Below are positions 55,752 to 64,000 of a DNA stretch of 64,000 bases, piece by piece. The notes below the pieces were generated by a model. That model saw only the letters and a program-made list of their open reading frames with translations, searched no databases and was not told where the DNA came from. The first letter of the stretch is position 1. Each line of letters starts with the position of its first letter. The position numbers and the translations under genes are program-made. The DNA is from Oceanococcus sp041619555 (GTDB lineage Bacteria; Pseudomonadota; Gammaproteobacteria; Nevskiales; Oceanococcaceae), in assembly GCA_041619555.1 (NCBI GenBank), contig JBFKDQ010000016.1, positions 3,952-67,951 of the forward strand, written 5' to 3'.

Positions 55752-56591
55752 ATGAGCCCTCTCTCCCTGCGTGACCAGATCGAATCCGCCTTTGAGCGGC
55801 GTGAGCAGCTGAGCCCGGAAGACCACGAACTGCAGGCAGCGGTCGCCGCCGCAATCGCCGGCCTGGACGATGGCAGCCTGCGGGTTGCCGAACCAGCGGC
55901 CGGCGGCTGGCAGGTCAATGAATGGCTGAAAAAAGCCGTCCTGCTGTGTTTCCGTCTGCATGGCAACCGCTGTATCGACGGCGGCCAAACCAATTATTTC
56001 GACAAGGTGCCGGCCAAATTCGCCGGCTGGAGCGATGACGATTTCAATCGCCTCGGTGCCCGGGTGGTGCCGCCAGCGATGGTGCGCCGCGGCGCCTACA
56101 TCGCGCCCAATGTGGTGCTGATGCCCAGCTACGTGAACATCGGCGCATTCGTCGACAGCGGCACCATGGTCGACACCTGGGCCACCGTGGGCTCCTGCGC
56201 CCAGATCGGCAAGAACGTGCATCTGTCCGGCGGCGTCGGCATCGGCGGCGTGCTGGAACCGCTGCAGGCCAGCCCTACAATCATCGAGGATGACTGCTTC
56301 ATTGGCGCCCGTTCCGAGGTGGTCGAGGGCGTCGTCGTCGAACGCGGCACGGTCATTTCCATGGGCGTGTTCATCGGCCAGAGCACGCCGATTTTCAATC
56401 GCGAAAGCGGCGAGATCAGCTACGGCCGCGTGCCTGCCGGCAGTGTCGTCGTCGCCGGCTCTCTGCCGAAAAACGGCCCCGGCGGCGCCTACAGCCTGAA
56501 CTGCGCGGTCATCGTCAAACAGGTTGACGCCGGCACCCGCGCAAAGGTCGGCATCAATGCCCTGCTGCGCGAGGCGGCGGACCAGTCGTGA
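55752..56591 (+). CDS. dapD: 2,3,4,5-tetrahydropyridine-2,6-dicarboxylate N-succinyltransferase
   Basis: Succinylates tetrahydrodipicolinate in the lysine/diaminopimelate pathway, 279 residues. An N-terminal helical domain is followed by a hexapeptide beta-helix (VVPPAMVRRGAYIAPNVVLM, YVNIGAFVDSGTMVDTWATV, GGVLEPLQASPTIIEDDCFI). It is 9 bases after glnD and overlaps dapE by 4, so glnD-dapD-dapE form one unit with map. Confidence 0.96.
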   Translation: MSPLSLRDQIESAFERREQLSPEDHELQAAVAAAIAGLDDGSLRVAEPAAGGWQVNEWLKKAVLLCFRLHGNRCIDGGQTNYFDKVPAKFAGWSDDDFNRLGARVVPPAMVRRGAYIAPNVVLMPSYVNIGAFVDSGTMVDTWATVGSCAQIGKNVHLSGGVGIGGVLEPLQASPTIIEDDCFIGARSEVVEGVVVERGTVISMGVFIGQSTPIFNRESGEISYGRVPAGSVVVAGSLPKNGPGGAYSLNCAVIVKQVDAGTRAKVGINALLREAADQS

Positions 56592-57745
56592 GCAGCCCCC
56601 TGGAACTGCTCTGCGAACTGATTCAGCGGCGTTCGCTGACCCCGGATGATGCAGGCTGCTGCCAGCTGATCGCCGATCGCCTCGGCGCGATCGGCTTCGA
56701 ACACGAGTGGATGAACCACAACGGGGTGACCAATCTGTGGTCCCGACGGTCCTGCGGTCAGCCGAATGCCCCGCTGCTGGTCTTCGCCGGCCATACCGAC
56801 GTGGTGCCGGCCGGCGATGAAGCCGCCTGGGACAGCGACCCGTTCGTTCCAAGCATTCGGGAAGGCACGCTGTACGGGCGCGGCGCGGCCGACATGAAAT
56901 CCGGTCTCAGCGCCATGACGGTTGCGCTGGAGCGACTGCAGGCTGCGGGCGAATCCCTGCATTTCGACATCGCTTTGCTGCTGACCAGCGACGAGGAAGG
57001 CCCCTGCCGGGATGGCACCCGCCATGTCGCCCAAATTCTGCGCAGCCGCGGGATCCGCCCTGATTTCGTCATCGTCGGCGAAGCCACCGCGGAGCGCACG
57101 GTTGGCGATCGCTACATCGTTGGCCGACGCGGATCCCTGGGCTGCAATCTTCTTGTCCACGGGATCCAGGGTCACGTCGCCTACCCGCACAGGGCGCGCA
57201 ATCCCATTCATCAGATCATGCCCGCCCTGGCCGAGTTGTGCGCCACGCACTGGGACGACGGCAATGCCGATTTTCCACCGACCAGCTTCCAGGTCGCGAA
57301 TTTTCACAGCGGCACCGGGGCCAGCAATGTGATCCCGGGCGACGCCCGGATCGTCTTCAATTTCCGTTATGCCCCCTGCTCACGCGCCGAAGATCTGCAG
57401 CAGCGGGTGGAAGACTGCCTGCACCGTCATGGCGTCGAGTTCACCGCTGACTGGTGGCATTCCGGCACGCCCTATCACACCCCGCCAGACCTGCTGACCC
57501 AGGCGATTGAAGCCGCGATCGGCCAGGTTCTGGACCGCAGACCACAGGCCTTCACGGGCGGCGGCACCTCGGACGGGCGTTTTCTGGCGCCTCTGGGGGC
57601 GCAGGTGGTGGAGCTCGGCCCGGTCAGCGCCAGCATCCACAAGCACAACGAACACATCGCCCTGGAAGCGCTGGATGTGCTGTGCAATCTCTACATCGCC
57701 TGCCTGCGCGAGGTTTCACTGCGTCTGGATACCCGCGCCGGATAA
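56588..57745 (+). CDS. dapE: Succinyl-diaminopimelate desuccinylase
   Basis: Zinc hydrolase of the M20 family releasing LL-diaminopimelate, 385 residues. Metal ligands appear in VFAGHTDVVPAGD, GRGAADMKSG, SDEEGP and GEATAER, with SASIHKHNEHI at the end. Start: GTG at 56588 overlapping the dapD stop (GTGA). It is directly followed by a hairpin whose T-tract serves the opposite strand. Confidence 0.95.
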   Translation: MSSPLELLCELIQRRSLTPDDAGCCQLIADRLGAIGFEHEWMNHNGVTNLWSRRSCGQPNAPLLVFAGHTDVVPAGDEAAWDSDPFVPSIREGTLYGRGAADMKSGLSAMTVALERLQAAGESLHFDIALLLTSDEEGPCRDGTRHVAQILRSRGIRPDFVIVGEATAERTVGDRYIVGRRGSLGCNLLVHGIQGHVAYPHRARNPIHQIMPALAELCATHWDDGNADFPPTSFQVANFHSGTGASNVIPGDARIVFNFRYAPCSRAEDLQQRVEDCLHRHGVEFTADWWHSGTPYHTPPDLLTQAIEAAIGQVLDRRPQAFTGGGTSDGRFLAPLGAQVVELGPVSASIHKHNEHIALEALDVLCNLYIACLREVSLRLDTRAG

Positions 57746-57771
57746 AAAAACGGCCGGTCAATGACCGGCCG
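57744..57771 (-). terminator. Intrinsic terminator of the class I aldolase gene
   Basis: CGGCCGGTCA and TGACCGGCCG form a 10-bp stem (57751-57760 with 57762-57771). On the minus strand it is followed by seven T (plus A-run 57744-57750). It lies 26 bases past the fba stop; it may also stop dapE transcripts from the other side, though less efficiently without a T-tract. Confidence 0.88.
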
Positions 57772-57797
57772 CCTGACATCAGGAAATCGCCTGCGGG

Positions 57798-58817
57798 TTA
57801 GCTGGCGTTTTCCATCTCGGCGCTGAACTGACCCAGGGCCGCGGCGCCGTTGCAGCGCGCACGGTGAAGAAAAGCTTTCTGCGCGGCGGCGACATTCTCG
57901 CTCTTGCCGCCCCAGGCTTTCAGTGCCGCCGCCTGCAGGGCACGGCCATAGGAGAAACTCAGCGCCCAGGGCAATGGCCCCAGCTTGTTCATCGCATCCA
58001 GATGGGCGGTGGCCAGTTCATCGCTCTGACCACCGGACAGGAACACGATGCCGGGTACGGCGGCCGGCACATAGCGCTTCAGGCAACGTACCGTGGCGGC
58101 CGCCACGGTCGCGACATCGGCCTGCTCGGCACAGTTGGTGCCGGAAATCACCATATTGGGCTTGAGCAGCATGCCTTCGAAAGCCACGCCCTGGGCGTCC
58201 AGTTGGGCAAACACGGTGGCCAGCGCCGCCGAGGTGACATCTTCACAGATCTCCAGATCATGCGCGCCGTCCATGATCACTTCCGGCTCCACAATCGGCA
58301 CGATTCCCTGCTCCTGACACAGCGCGGCGTAACGCGCCAGCGCATGCGCATTGGTGTCCAGGCAGTACATGCTCGGCGACTCTTCGTCGATCGTGATGAC
58401 GGCCCGCCACTTGGCGAATCGCGCGCCGGCCGCGTGGTACTCGGCGAGACGCTCGCGCAGACCGTCCAGCCCTTCGGTCACGGTCTCTCCGTCGGCGCCC
58501 GCCAGCGCCTTGGCGCCCTTGTCGACCTTGATTCCGGGAATGATGCCCTTGGCGGCCAGCATTTGCGGAAACGGCGTGCCGCTGGAATCCTTCTGAAACA
58601 GGGTTTCCTCGAACAGGATCACGCCGCTGATGTGTTCCTCCACCCCGGCACCGGAAAACAGCATGTCGCGGTAGGCACGACGATTTTCTTCAGTGGACTC
58701 CACGCCGATGGAATCAAAACGCTTCTTGATGGTCGGCGAGCTTTCATCAGCCGCCAAAATGCCACGACCAGGCTCGACGAGGGCGCGCGCAGTGGCGCTC
58801 AGTACATCCAGATTCAT
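57798..58817 (-). CDS. Fructose-bisphosphate aldolase, class I
   Basis: Schiff-base (metal-independent) aldolase of 339 residues, closer to the animal/plant type than to the class II enzymes common in gammaproteobacteria. GILAADESSPTIKKRF, SGVILFEETLFQ, RFAKWRAVI and the Schiff-base lysine in GMLLKPNMV are diagnostic, as is PGIVFLSGGQSDE. ATG at 58817 is preferred, nine bases after AAGGAG; ATG at 58826 touches that site directly. The 285 bases to the MreB-like gene (58818-59102) hold an AT-rich patch with TAAAAT on the minus strand near 58930, a possible -10 box. Confidence 0.94.
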   Translation of the reverse strand: MNLDVLSATARALVEPGRGILAADESSPTIKKRFDSIGVESTEENRRAYRDMLFSGAGVEEHISGVILFEETLFQKDSSGTPFPQMLAAKGIIPGIKVDKGAKALAGADGETVTEGLDGLRERLAEYHAAGARFAKWRAVITIDEESPSMYCLDTNAHALARYAALCQEQGIVPIVEPEVIMDGAHDLEICEDVTSAALATVFAQLDAQGVAFEGMLLKPNMVISGTNCAEQADVATVAAATVRCLKRYVPAAVPGIVFLSGGQSDELATAHLDAMNKLGPLPWALSFSYGRALQAAALKAWGGKSENVAAAQKAFLHRARCNGAAALGQFSAEMENAS

Positions 58818-59102
58818 CAGTTCCATCTCCTTCTAAACAAATAAATTTTCCCATGCCAGCGGATGGCATGCGAACAGAATCATGTGAGGTTCGGGCCAGA
58901 TCGCGGCCGAGCGAAAAATAATCCGTGGAATTTTAGCAGATCTGCCGCGCCACGCAGACCGCGGCCGTTCTGCAGTCGCCATTGACCTCGCCGGGAGGGC
59001 CGGACGGCCAAAGCAAGGGCGTCCCGGCAGCGCCGAATTTGCAGTATGATCGGCGCTGATTCGCACCTCCATTTTCAGCCCTACACGGATCCGTCCCAGC
59101 GC

Positions 59103-60224
59103 ATGAATGAGAAAGCCGCCATAGGCGAACTGGACTCGTCGTTCGAGGACAGCTGCCCGGTCATCCTGCCCCAGACCCGCAAGGAAACAGCACCGCGGCG
59201 ACTCGGTTTGAGGCAGCGCCTGAGCAATGCCTTCCGCAACGACATCGGCATCGATCTGGGTACCGCCAACACGTTGGTCTGCATGCGGGACCAGGGCGTC
59301 GTCCTGAACGAGCCTTCGGTGGTCGCGGTGACGCGCGGCAGCCACAACGTAATGCATGATGGTCACGCGGTCGGCATGGAAGCCAAAAAAATGCTGGGCA
59401 AGACCTCCTACTCGGTCGACGTGATCCGCCCGCTACGTGACGGCGTCATCACGAATTTTCCGATCGCCGAAGCCATGCTGAGATACTTCATCTCCAAGGT
59501 GAAACGCAACAGCAGTTTTTCGACCACCCGGGTGGTCATCGCGATTCCTTACGGCATCACCAATGCCGAGATGAAGGCCGTCTTCAACTCCACCATGCGC
59601 GCAGGCGCGGACCGAGTGCATCTGATTGAGGAAACCCTGGCCGCAGGACTGGGCGCGGGCCTGGCGGTCGATGAGCCCAACGCCAATCTGGTGGTCGATA
59701 TCGGCGGCGGCACCACCGGCATTTCCGTCATCTCGATTACCGACATCGCTTATGGCACCACCGTGCGCTGTGCCGGCGATCACATGACCAATGCGGTCAC
59801 CGAGTATGTATTGCAGAAATTCGGTTTGCAGATCGGCCAGCAAACCGCCGAGGACCTGAAGATCCAGCTCGGTTCCGCCCTGCCGCTGGCGGAAGAGAAA
59901 AGCTGCGTCGTGCGCGGCCAGACCCAGGCGCGCCGCCCTGGCACGGTCGAAATTACCTCGCAACAGGTCCGCGAGGCCCTCACCGAACCCCTGGCCAAGA
60001 TCCTGCGCGGCATCGACTGGGTGCTGGAAAACACCCCGCCGGAACTCGCCGCCGATCTGGTTGGCCGCGGCGCGGTCGTCACCGGCGGCGGTGCATTACT
60101 GCCCGGCATCGACAGCTTGATCTCGCAGCATACCGGACTGAACGTACGGGTCGCGGACGATCCGCTACGCTGTGTCGTTCACGGCACCGGCGTGTTCATG
60201 GACAGCCTGAACTGGCGCAATTAG
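59103..60224 (+). CDS. MreB-like actin-family protein with N-terminal extension
   Basis: A 373-residue bacterial actin. Phosphate-1 motif GIDLGTANTLV (about residues 49-59), VVDIGGGTTGISVISI (phosphate 2), IEETLAAGLGAG, and GAVVTGGGALLPGID (adenosine motif) match MreB. The actin core begins about 40 residues later than in typical MreB. The extension is acidic (GELDSSFEDS), then basic with an amphipathic segment (LGLRQRLSNAFRN) that could bind membrane. No mreC or mreD is nearby, so this is probably a paralogue rather than the main rod-shape gene. Start uncertain: ATG 59046 lies within a TATGAT box, so 59103 is preferred. Confidence 0.8.
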   Translation: MNEKAAIGELDSSFEDSCPVILPQTRKETAPRRLGLRQRLSNAFRNDIGIDLGTANTLVCMRDQGVVLNEPSVVAVTRGSHNVMHDGHAVGMEAKKMLGKTSYSVDVIRPLRDGVITNFPIAEAMLRYFISKVKRNSSFSTTRVVIAIPYGITNAEMKAVFNSTMRAGADRVHLIEETLAAGLGAGLAVDEPNANLVVDIGGGTTGISVISITDIAYGTTVRCAGDHMTNAVTEYVLQKFGLQIGQQTAEDLKIQLGSALPLAEEKSCVVRGQTQARRPGTVEITSQQVREALTEPLAKILRGIDWVLENTPPELAADLVGRGAVVTGGGALLPGIDSLISQHTGLNVRVADDPLRCVVHGTGVFMDSLNWRN

Positions 60225-60291
60225 ATCGACCGGCACAATCAGGCAGGACGTCCGCCCAGCCCCCCCCAAGCTGATTACCAACGAGTCCGGC

Positions 60292-61908
60292 TCAGGCCTC
60301 GCTCCATTGCCAGTTGGCGAAACGTTCGCGCAACACCAGTTTCTGGAATTTGCCCGTCGAGGTCCGCGGCACCTCGTCGATGAACACAAAGTCATTGGGC
60401 AGACACCATTTTTCGAAGTTCTGCAGCAGGTGTTCACGCAGTTCGTCCGGCGTGACCTCGAACTCGGGCTTCTTCACCACGCAAGCCAGGGGACGCTCCA
60501 TCCATTTGGGATGCGCCACCGCGATCACCGCCGCTTCGGCCACCGCCGGATGAGCCATGATTTCGTTCTCCAGTTCCACCGAGGAGATCCATTCACCGCC
60601 AGACTTGATCAGATCCTTGGTCCGGTCCGCAATGTGGATATACCCCTCGGGCGTCATGCTGGCGACATCACCGGTGCGAAACCAGCCATCCGCGGTAAAA
60701 CTGTCCGCCGCATCAGGACGCTGGTAATAGCTCGCGGTGATCCACGGCCCCCGCACCTGCAACTCGCCGGTGCTCTCCCCATCCCAGGCCACCACCCCGT
60801 CATCATTCACCACGCGAACATCCACCAGCGGCACCGGCAAGCCCGCCTGGGCGCGATACCAGTGCTGTGCATCCGCGTCACGCGCCGCAATTTCGGGCCG
60901 CAACTGCGCCAGCGAGGCAATCGGGGAGGTTTCGGTCATGCCCCAGGCGGCGATGACTTGCAGGTCATGCGCGGCGAAGGCCTTGACCATCGATACCGGT
61001 GTTGCAGACCCACCCACGATCATCCGCATGCCCGATGACAGATTCCAGCGCCTCCCCGCTTTCTCCAGTTCCTGCAGGATGCCCATCCAGATGGTCGGCA
61101 CGCCGGCCGTCACCGTGGTGCCGGTGCGCTCGTAGAGGTCCAGCAAACTGACCGGGTCCAGATGCGGACCGGGCAGGACCTGGCGCGCGCCGACCATGGT
61201 GGCCGCATATGGCATGCCCCAGGCCATCGCGTGAAACATCGGCACCACCGGCACGCAGACATCCTTGACCGAGATATTGCCGGCATCCGGCAGGCAGAAC
61301 CCCATCGCATGCAGGACCGATGACTTTTGCCCGTACAGCACGCCTTTGGGCCGTCCGGTGGTGCCGGAGGTGTAGCACATGCCACAAGCCCAGTCCTCCT
61401 GGATTTCTGGCAATTCGATTTCCGGACGACCGGTCTCCAGGAAGTCCTCATAGTCCTCGTCGGCATGTCCCTGACCACCAAAATTGAACACGATGACGCG
61501 CTCGAAATTCACCTGATCGCGGAACTGCTCCAGCAGCGGCAACAGGACGTCATCAACGATGAGGAAACGATCCTCGGCATGCTGAGCGATGTAGCTGATG
61601 TCCGCAGCCTGCAGGCGCAGATTGAGGGTATGCAGCACCGCCCCGGCGGCCGGAATGCCGAAATAACATTCCAGGTGGGCGTAGTGATTCCACATCAGGG
61701 TCGCCACCCGGTCACCGGGTGTTATGCCAGCGGCGACCAGCGCCCGGGCCAGACGTTTGGCGCGCGCGTACATCTCGCCATTGCTGTAGGTGTGCAGCGA
61801 ATGATCAGGCCGCCGTGAAACAATCTCGACATCCTTGAAGACGGTACCGGCCCGCTCCAGCAACAAGTCCAGGGTCAGCGGTGTTTTCATCATGGTGGCA
61901 TTCAGCAT
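60292..61908 (-). CDS. Fatty-acid--CoA ligase (AlkK-type medium-chain)
   Basis: ANL-superfamily acyl-CoA synthetase of 538 residues. The ATP loop is CYTSGTTGRPKGVLYG, and AWGMTETSP, WFRTGDVASM and IADRTKDLIKSGGEWIS are the A5-A8 motifs. The last sequence and overall layout resemble medium-chain ligases such as AlkK, which activate fatty acids for beta-oxidation; chain length cannot be read from sequence by eye. ATG at 61908 has GGAG nine bases upstream and lies ten codons inside a longer open frame. The 67 bases to the MreB-like gene (convergent) show nothing clear. Confidence 0.88.
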   Translation of the reverse strand: MLNATMMKTPLTLDLLLERAGTVFKDVEIVSRRPDHSLHTYSNGEMYARAKRLARALVAAGITPGDRVATLMWNHYAHLECYFGIPAAGAVLHTLNLRLQAADISYIAQHAEDRFLIVDDVLLPLLEQFRDQVNFERVIVFNFGGQGHADEDYEDFLETGRPEIELPEIQEDWACGMCYTSGTTGRPKGVLYGQKSSVLHAMGFCLPDAGNISVKDVCVPVVPMFHAMAWGMPYAATMVGARQVLPGPHLDPVSLLDLYERTGTTVTAGVPTIWMGILQELEKAGRRWNLSSGMRMIVGGSATPVSMVKAFAAHDLQVIAAWGMTETSPIASLAQLRPEIAARDADAQHWYRAQAGLPVPLVDVRVVNDDGVVAWDGESTGELQVRGPWITASYYQRPDAADSFTADGWFRTGDVASMTPEGYIHIADRTKDLIKSGGEWISSVELENEIMAHPAVAEAAVIAVAHPKWMERPLACVVKKPEFEVTPDELREHLLQNFEKWCLPNDFVFIDEVPRTSTGKFQKLVLRERFANWQWSEA

Positions 61909-62052
61909 GGTGTCTCCTATGTACATGCAGCAGGCCATGCATGCCTGCCTGAAAATCGATCTGGTTTTTCAAGCCAGATGCAAAATTCTGATCCTTTCAA
62001 CTCTGCGTGCTTCGCGAGAGGCGCTGTTCCCTCAAAGCCGGCACGAGCAACC

Positions 62053-62095
62053 GGCCTCCCTGCGTACACGATCTGCGGTGGGCAGACAGGAGGCC
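62053..62095. repeat. 7-bp inverted repeat between TonB receptor and ligase genes
   Basis: GGCCTCC (62053-62059) and GGAGGCC (62089-62095) flank a 29-base spacer just past the TonB receptor stop. A second small dyad, ATCTGG/CCAGAT, lies near 61960-61980. Neither has a clear T-tract; the region 61909-62104 probably holds the receptor 3' end and the ligase promoter. Confidence 0.3.
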
Positions 62096-62104
62096 ACAGC
62101 ATCT

Positions 62105-64000
62105 TTAGAAATCCTGCCTGAACTGCAGATAGAGCAGGCGCGGTTGCCGCTGGCTGCCGACCACGACGTTCTCGAAGACATCGCCGTAGCGCACGTGGGT
62201 CACGGTATTGCTCAGATTCTCTCCGAGCAGACGCAGCGACCAGCCGGCCGCCGCATTTTTCAGACCAATGTCGGCCTTGTAGCGGGTATAGGCGCCCTGA
62301 CGCTTTTTCTCTTCCAGATCGACATCCAGCAACTGATCTGACTCATATTCGATCAGGGTTCCGGCACTGAAGCTCAAGTCACGCGCCGAACTTCCGAAAT
62401 CGAACAGGCTGTTGAGCGGCAGATTCACCCGCAGAGACAGGGTGCTGGAGATTTCCGGCGCGAAGGGAAATTGCCTGCCGGACTGATCGCAGCGCGGGTT
62501 CCCGTCGCCATCCTGATTGGAATTGCTGCTGCCGGCCGGGCATTCGCCATCGGAGAACTTGACGAATTCGGTATCCAGCACGCCCAGGCTGCCCGCCACC
62601 GTCAGCCAGTCTGTCGCCAGCCACAGCAGATCGGCCTCGACCCCCTGCGCCAGCGCTTCTTCCGCATTGACGACCCGCGAAGTCCCCAGACCGATGGTGC
62701 CCGGCGGATTTTCACGGATCAGCACCTGGAAATCGGTGGCCACTTCGCGGAACAGCGAGACATTGAACTGAGCGGCGCCGTCGAAGAACTTGGTCTTGAA
62801 ATCCAGCCCCCAGTTGGTGGCCATTTCCTCCTCGAAACCCAGATCATCGTCCTCAAAGCCCTGATCACGCACCGGGTCAGTACCTTCACGAAAGGCAAAA
62901 GCGTTGTAGCCCCCGCCCTTGAAACCTTTTTCCCAGTGCAGGAACACCGACAAAGCATCAGCTGGCTGCCAGTTCAGGGACAGTTTGGGCTGGAACGCGC
63001 CCTCCTTGCGCAGCCGGCTGGCGGAGAATTCTTCCGCACCGATGGCCGCCAGGGTGGGATTCGGTGGCGGGGTGGTGAAGGTCGAATCCCACTGCGCGGT
63101 CTTTTCTTCCTGCGTGTAGCGTCCGCCGACCTCCAGCGCCCAGGCCGGCAGGAACTGCCATTTGACGTGCGCATAGACCGACGCCGCATCGGCGTGCTGC
63201 TCGAAAATCTGGTCGAACTCATCGTAGCTCGCATCCGTATCGGTCGGGTTGGCAGCAACAATGTCATTCAGGGCGGCCAGAAACAGATCTTCGTCTGCGG
63301 AACCCGCATCTTCACTGGCAGCCGCCACCAGATCATAGAAGGGGCCGTTGTTGATGCCGAAACGGAAATGGGAATCCAGGATCTCGCGCCGGCTGGCGGT
63401 GATGCCGAACAGCGCATCGGTGCTGCCCAGACTTCCAAGGCCAAACAACCCATCGAGCGTCGGCAGCACCACACGACCTTCCAGATAGCTCATTGGCGAA
63501 CGATCGCTACCAAAGCCGTTGATCGCCTCGGCCGGGGTGAAATCGGTATCCAGGGCCAGTTCCTGCTCCAGCACTGCATGGGCGGCGATGGCGGTCAGCG
63601 ACCAGGCGCCGAAATCCCGTTCCCACAGCCCTCGCAGGCGCTGAATCGAGATGTCGCGGAAATCTTCAAGATCCTGTGAGGTCACCCAATTGCCCGGCGT
63701 GAAGTCGGCATCCGGATCGTAGCGCCGGATCGCGGCCTGAAAATTCGGACCGGCCACCAGGTTCTCCAGCGCCGCGCCGCCGTCATACAGCTGGAAATCC
63801 TCGAACGCGAACTGCAAACGCGAGCCCGCCAGATCGGGAAACTCAAAAGTTGCCCGCAGGCCGGTGCGCTGCCGATCTTTCAGTGCTTGGGGCGCCGTGT
63901 CCAGGACCGCCGCGGTGGTGTTGCGGACAAAGCCGTCGCGCGCATCAAACAGGCCCGCAACGCGGAAATTCAGCTCTGCGGACAAAGGGCCCCCATAGGC
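62105..64000 (-). CDS. TonB-dependent outer-membrane receptor, partial (N-terminus outside window)
   Basis: C-terminal 631 residues of a TonB-dependent receptor; the signal peptide, TonB box and plug lie beyond the right edge. Visible barrel features include WALEVGGRYTQEEK, FLHWEKGFKGGGYNAFAFRE (conserved GGYN segment), EMATNWGLDFKTKFFDG, NAEEALAQGVEADLLW and LGVLDTEFVKF. The last strand RLLYLQFRQDF ends in Phe, as needed for BamA recognition. This motif set is typical of the large, poorly assigned receptor group of Xanthomonadales and marine gammaproteobacteria; the ligand is unknown. The acyl-CoA ligase downstream on the same strand hints at a hydrophobic nutrient, but that is speculation. 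Confidence 0.9.
   Translation of the reverse strand, partial: AYGGPLSAELNFRVAGLFDARDGFVRNTTAAVLDTAPQALKDRQRTGLRATFEFPDLAGSRLQFAFEDFQLYDGGAALENLVAGPNFQAAIRRYDPDADFTPGNWVTSQDLEDFRDISIQRLRGLWERDFGAWSLTAIAAHAVLEQELALDTDFTPAEAINGFGSDRSPMSYLEGRVVLPTLDGLFGLGSLGSTDALFGITASRREILDSHFRFGINNGPFYDLVAAASEDAGSADEDLFLAALNDIVAANPTDTDASYDEFDQIFEQHADAASVYAHVKWQFLPAWALEVGGRYTQEEKTAQWDSTFTTPPPNPTLAAIGAEEFSASRLRKEGAFQPKLSLNWQPADALSVFLHWEKGFKGGGYNAFAFREGTDPVRDQGFEDDDLGFEEEMATNWGLDFKTKFFDGAAQFNVSLFREVATDFQVLIRENPPGTIGLGTSRVVNAEEALAQGVEADLLWLATDWLTVAGSLGVLDTEFVKFSDGECPAGSSNSNQDGDGNPRCDQSGRQFPFAPEISSTLSLRVNLPLNSLFDFGSSARDLSFSAGTLIEYESDQLLDVDLEEKKRQGAYTRYKADIGLKNAAAGWSLRLLGENLSNTVTHVRYGDVFENVVVGSQRQPRLLYLQFRQDF

Noticed and set aside
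54921..56852. A 643-codon minus-strand open frame
   Set aside because: Antisense to glnD, dapD and dapE. Low-complexity Gly/Ala/Asp/His content typical of a shadow frame.
59046..59102. ATG at 59046 as the MreB-like start
   Set aside because: It lies inside a TATGAT sequence that looks like a -10 box and has no ribosome-binding site. The next in-frame ATG at 59103 is preferred, though not proven.

Overview
The window is a high-GC, gene-dense chromosomal segment from a gammaproteobacterium. Two features place it there. One is the long minus-strand housekeeping run from rpsB down to ispF. The other is the map-glnD-dapD-dapE block beside it. A class I fructose-bisphosphate aldolase, an M3 Dcp-type lipoprotein peptidase, a large sortilin-like Asp-box protein and a TonB receptor suggest a Xanthomonadales/Lysobacterales-type (for example Wenzhouxiangella-like) organism; that placement is inference from gene content. 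I saw no tRNA, rRNA, CRISPR array, insertion sequence or prophage.

Layout. 1-1803: surE-pcm (pcm cut by the window edge) and a divergent Smr-domain gene. 1905-5447: a P-loop glycerate-kinase-like gene and a GH13_18 sugar phosphorylase (sucrose or glucosylglycerate phosphorylase), followed by a frame-disrupted secreted protein built from an aromatic repeat. 5519-16311: a signalling island. It holds a STAS protein, an Hpt protein, a soluble hybrid histidine kinase, an H-NOX haem sensor, an RsbW-like kinase, a receiver-PP2C phosphatase and a GAF/degenerate-GGDEF protein. Interleaved are phosphoglucomutase and GalU (glucose-1-phosphate and UDP-glucose supply), a decayed DUF3131 gene and an OmpA-like lipoprotein. 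16441-26343: an orphan NhaR-type LysR regulator, purEK, an M3 peptidase, the Asp-box protein and a PorV/FadL-like barrel.

26390-50125 is a nearly gapless minus-strand run: pyrH-frr-uppS-cdsA-dxr-rseP-bamA-skp-lpxD-fabZ-lpxA-lpxB-rnhB-dnaE-accA-tilS-pyrG-kdsA-eno-ftsB-ispD-ispF. It couples envelope biogenesis (lipid A, outer-membrane assembly, isoprenoid and phospholipid precursors) to replication, nucleotide and translation functions. rpsB-tsf precedes it with a recognisable promoter, a long leader and an intrinsic terminator. Divergently, map-glnD-dapD-dapE run rightwards to 57745. The right end holds a class I aldolase, a stand-alone MreB-like gene with an N-terminal extension, a fatty-acid-type acyl-CoA ligase and the C-terminal part of a TonB-dependent receptor.

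The most interesting part is 5519-16311. Its parts could form one chain: nitric oxide, H-NOX, hybrid kinase, Hpt, receiver-PP2C phosphatase, then a STAS/RsbW partner switch, with an inactive diguanylate cyclase-like protein at the end. This resembles the Pseudomonas HptB-HsbR-HsbA-HsbD pathway split into separate genes and given a gas-sensor input. The wiring is inference; the domains are visible in the sequence.
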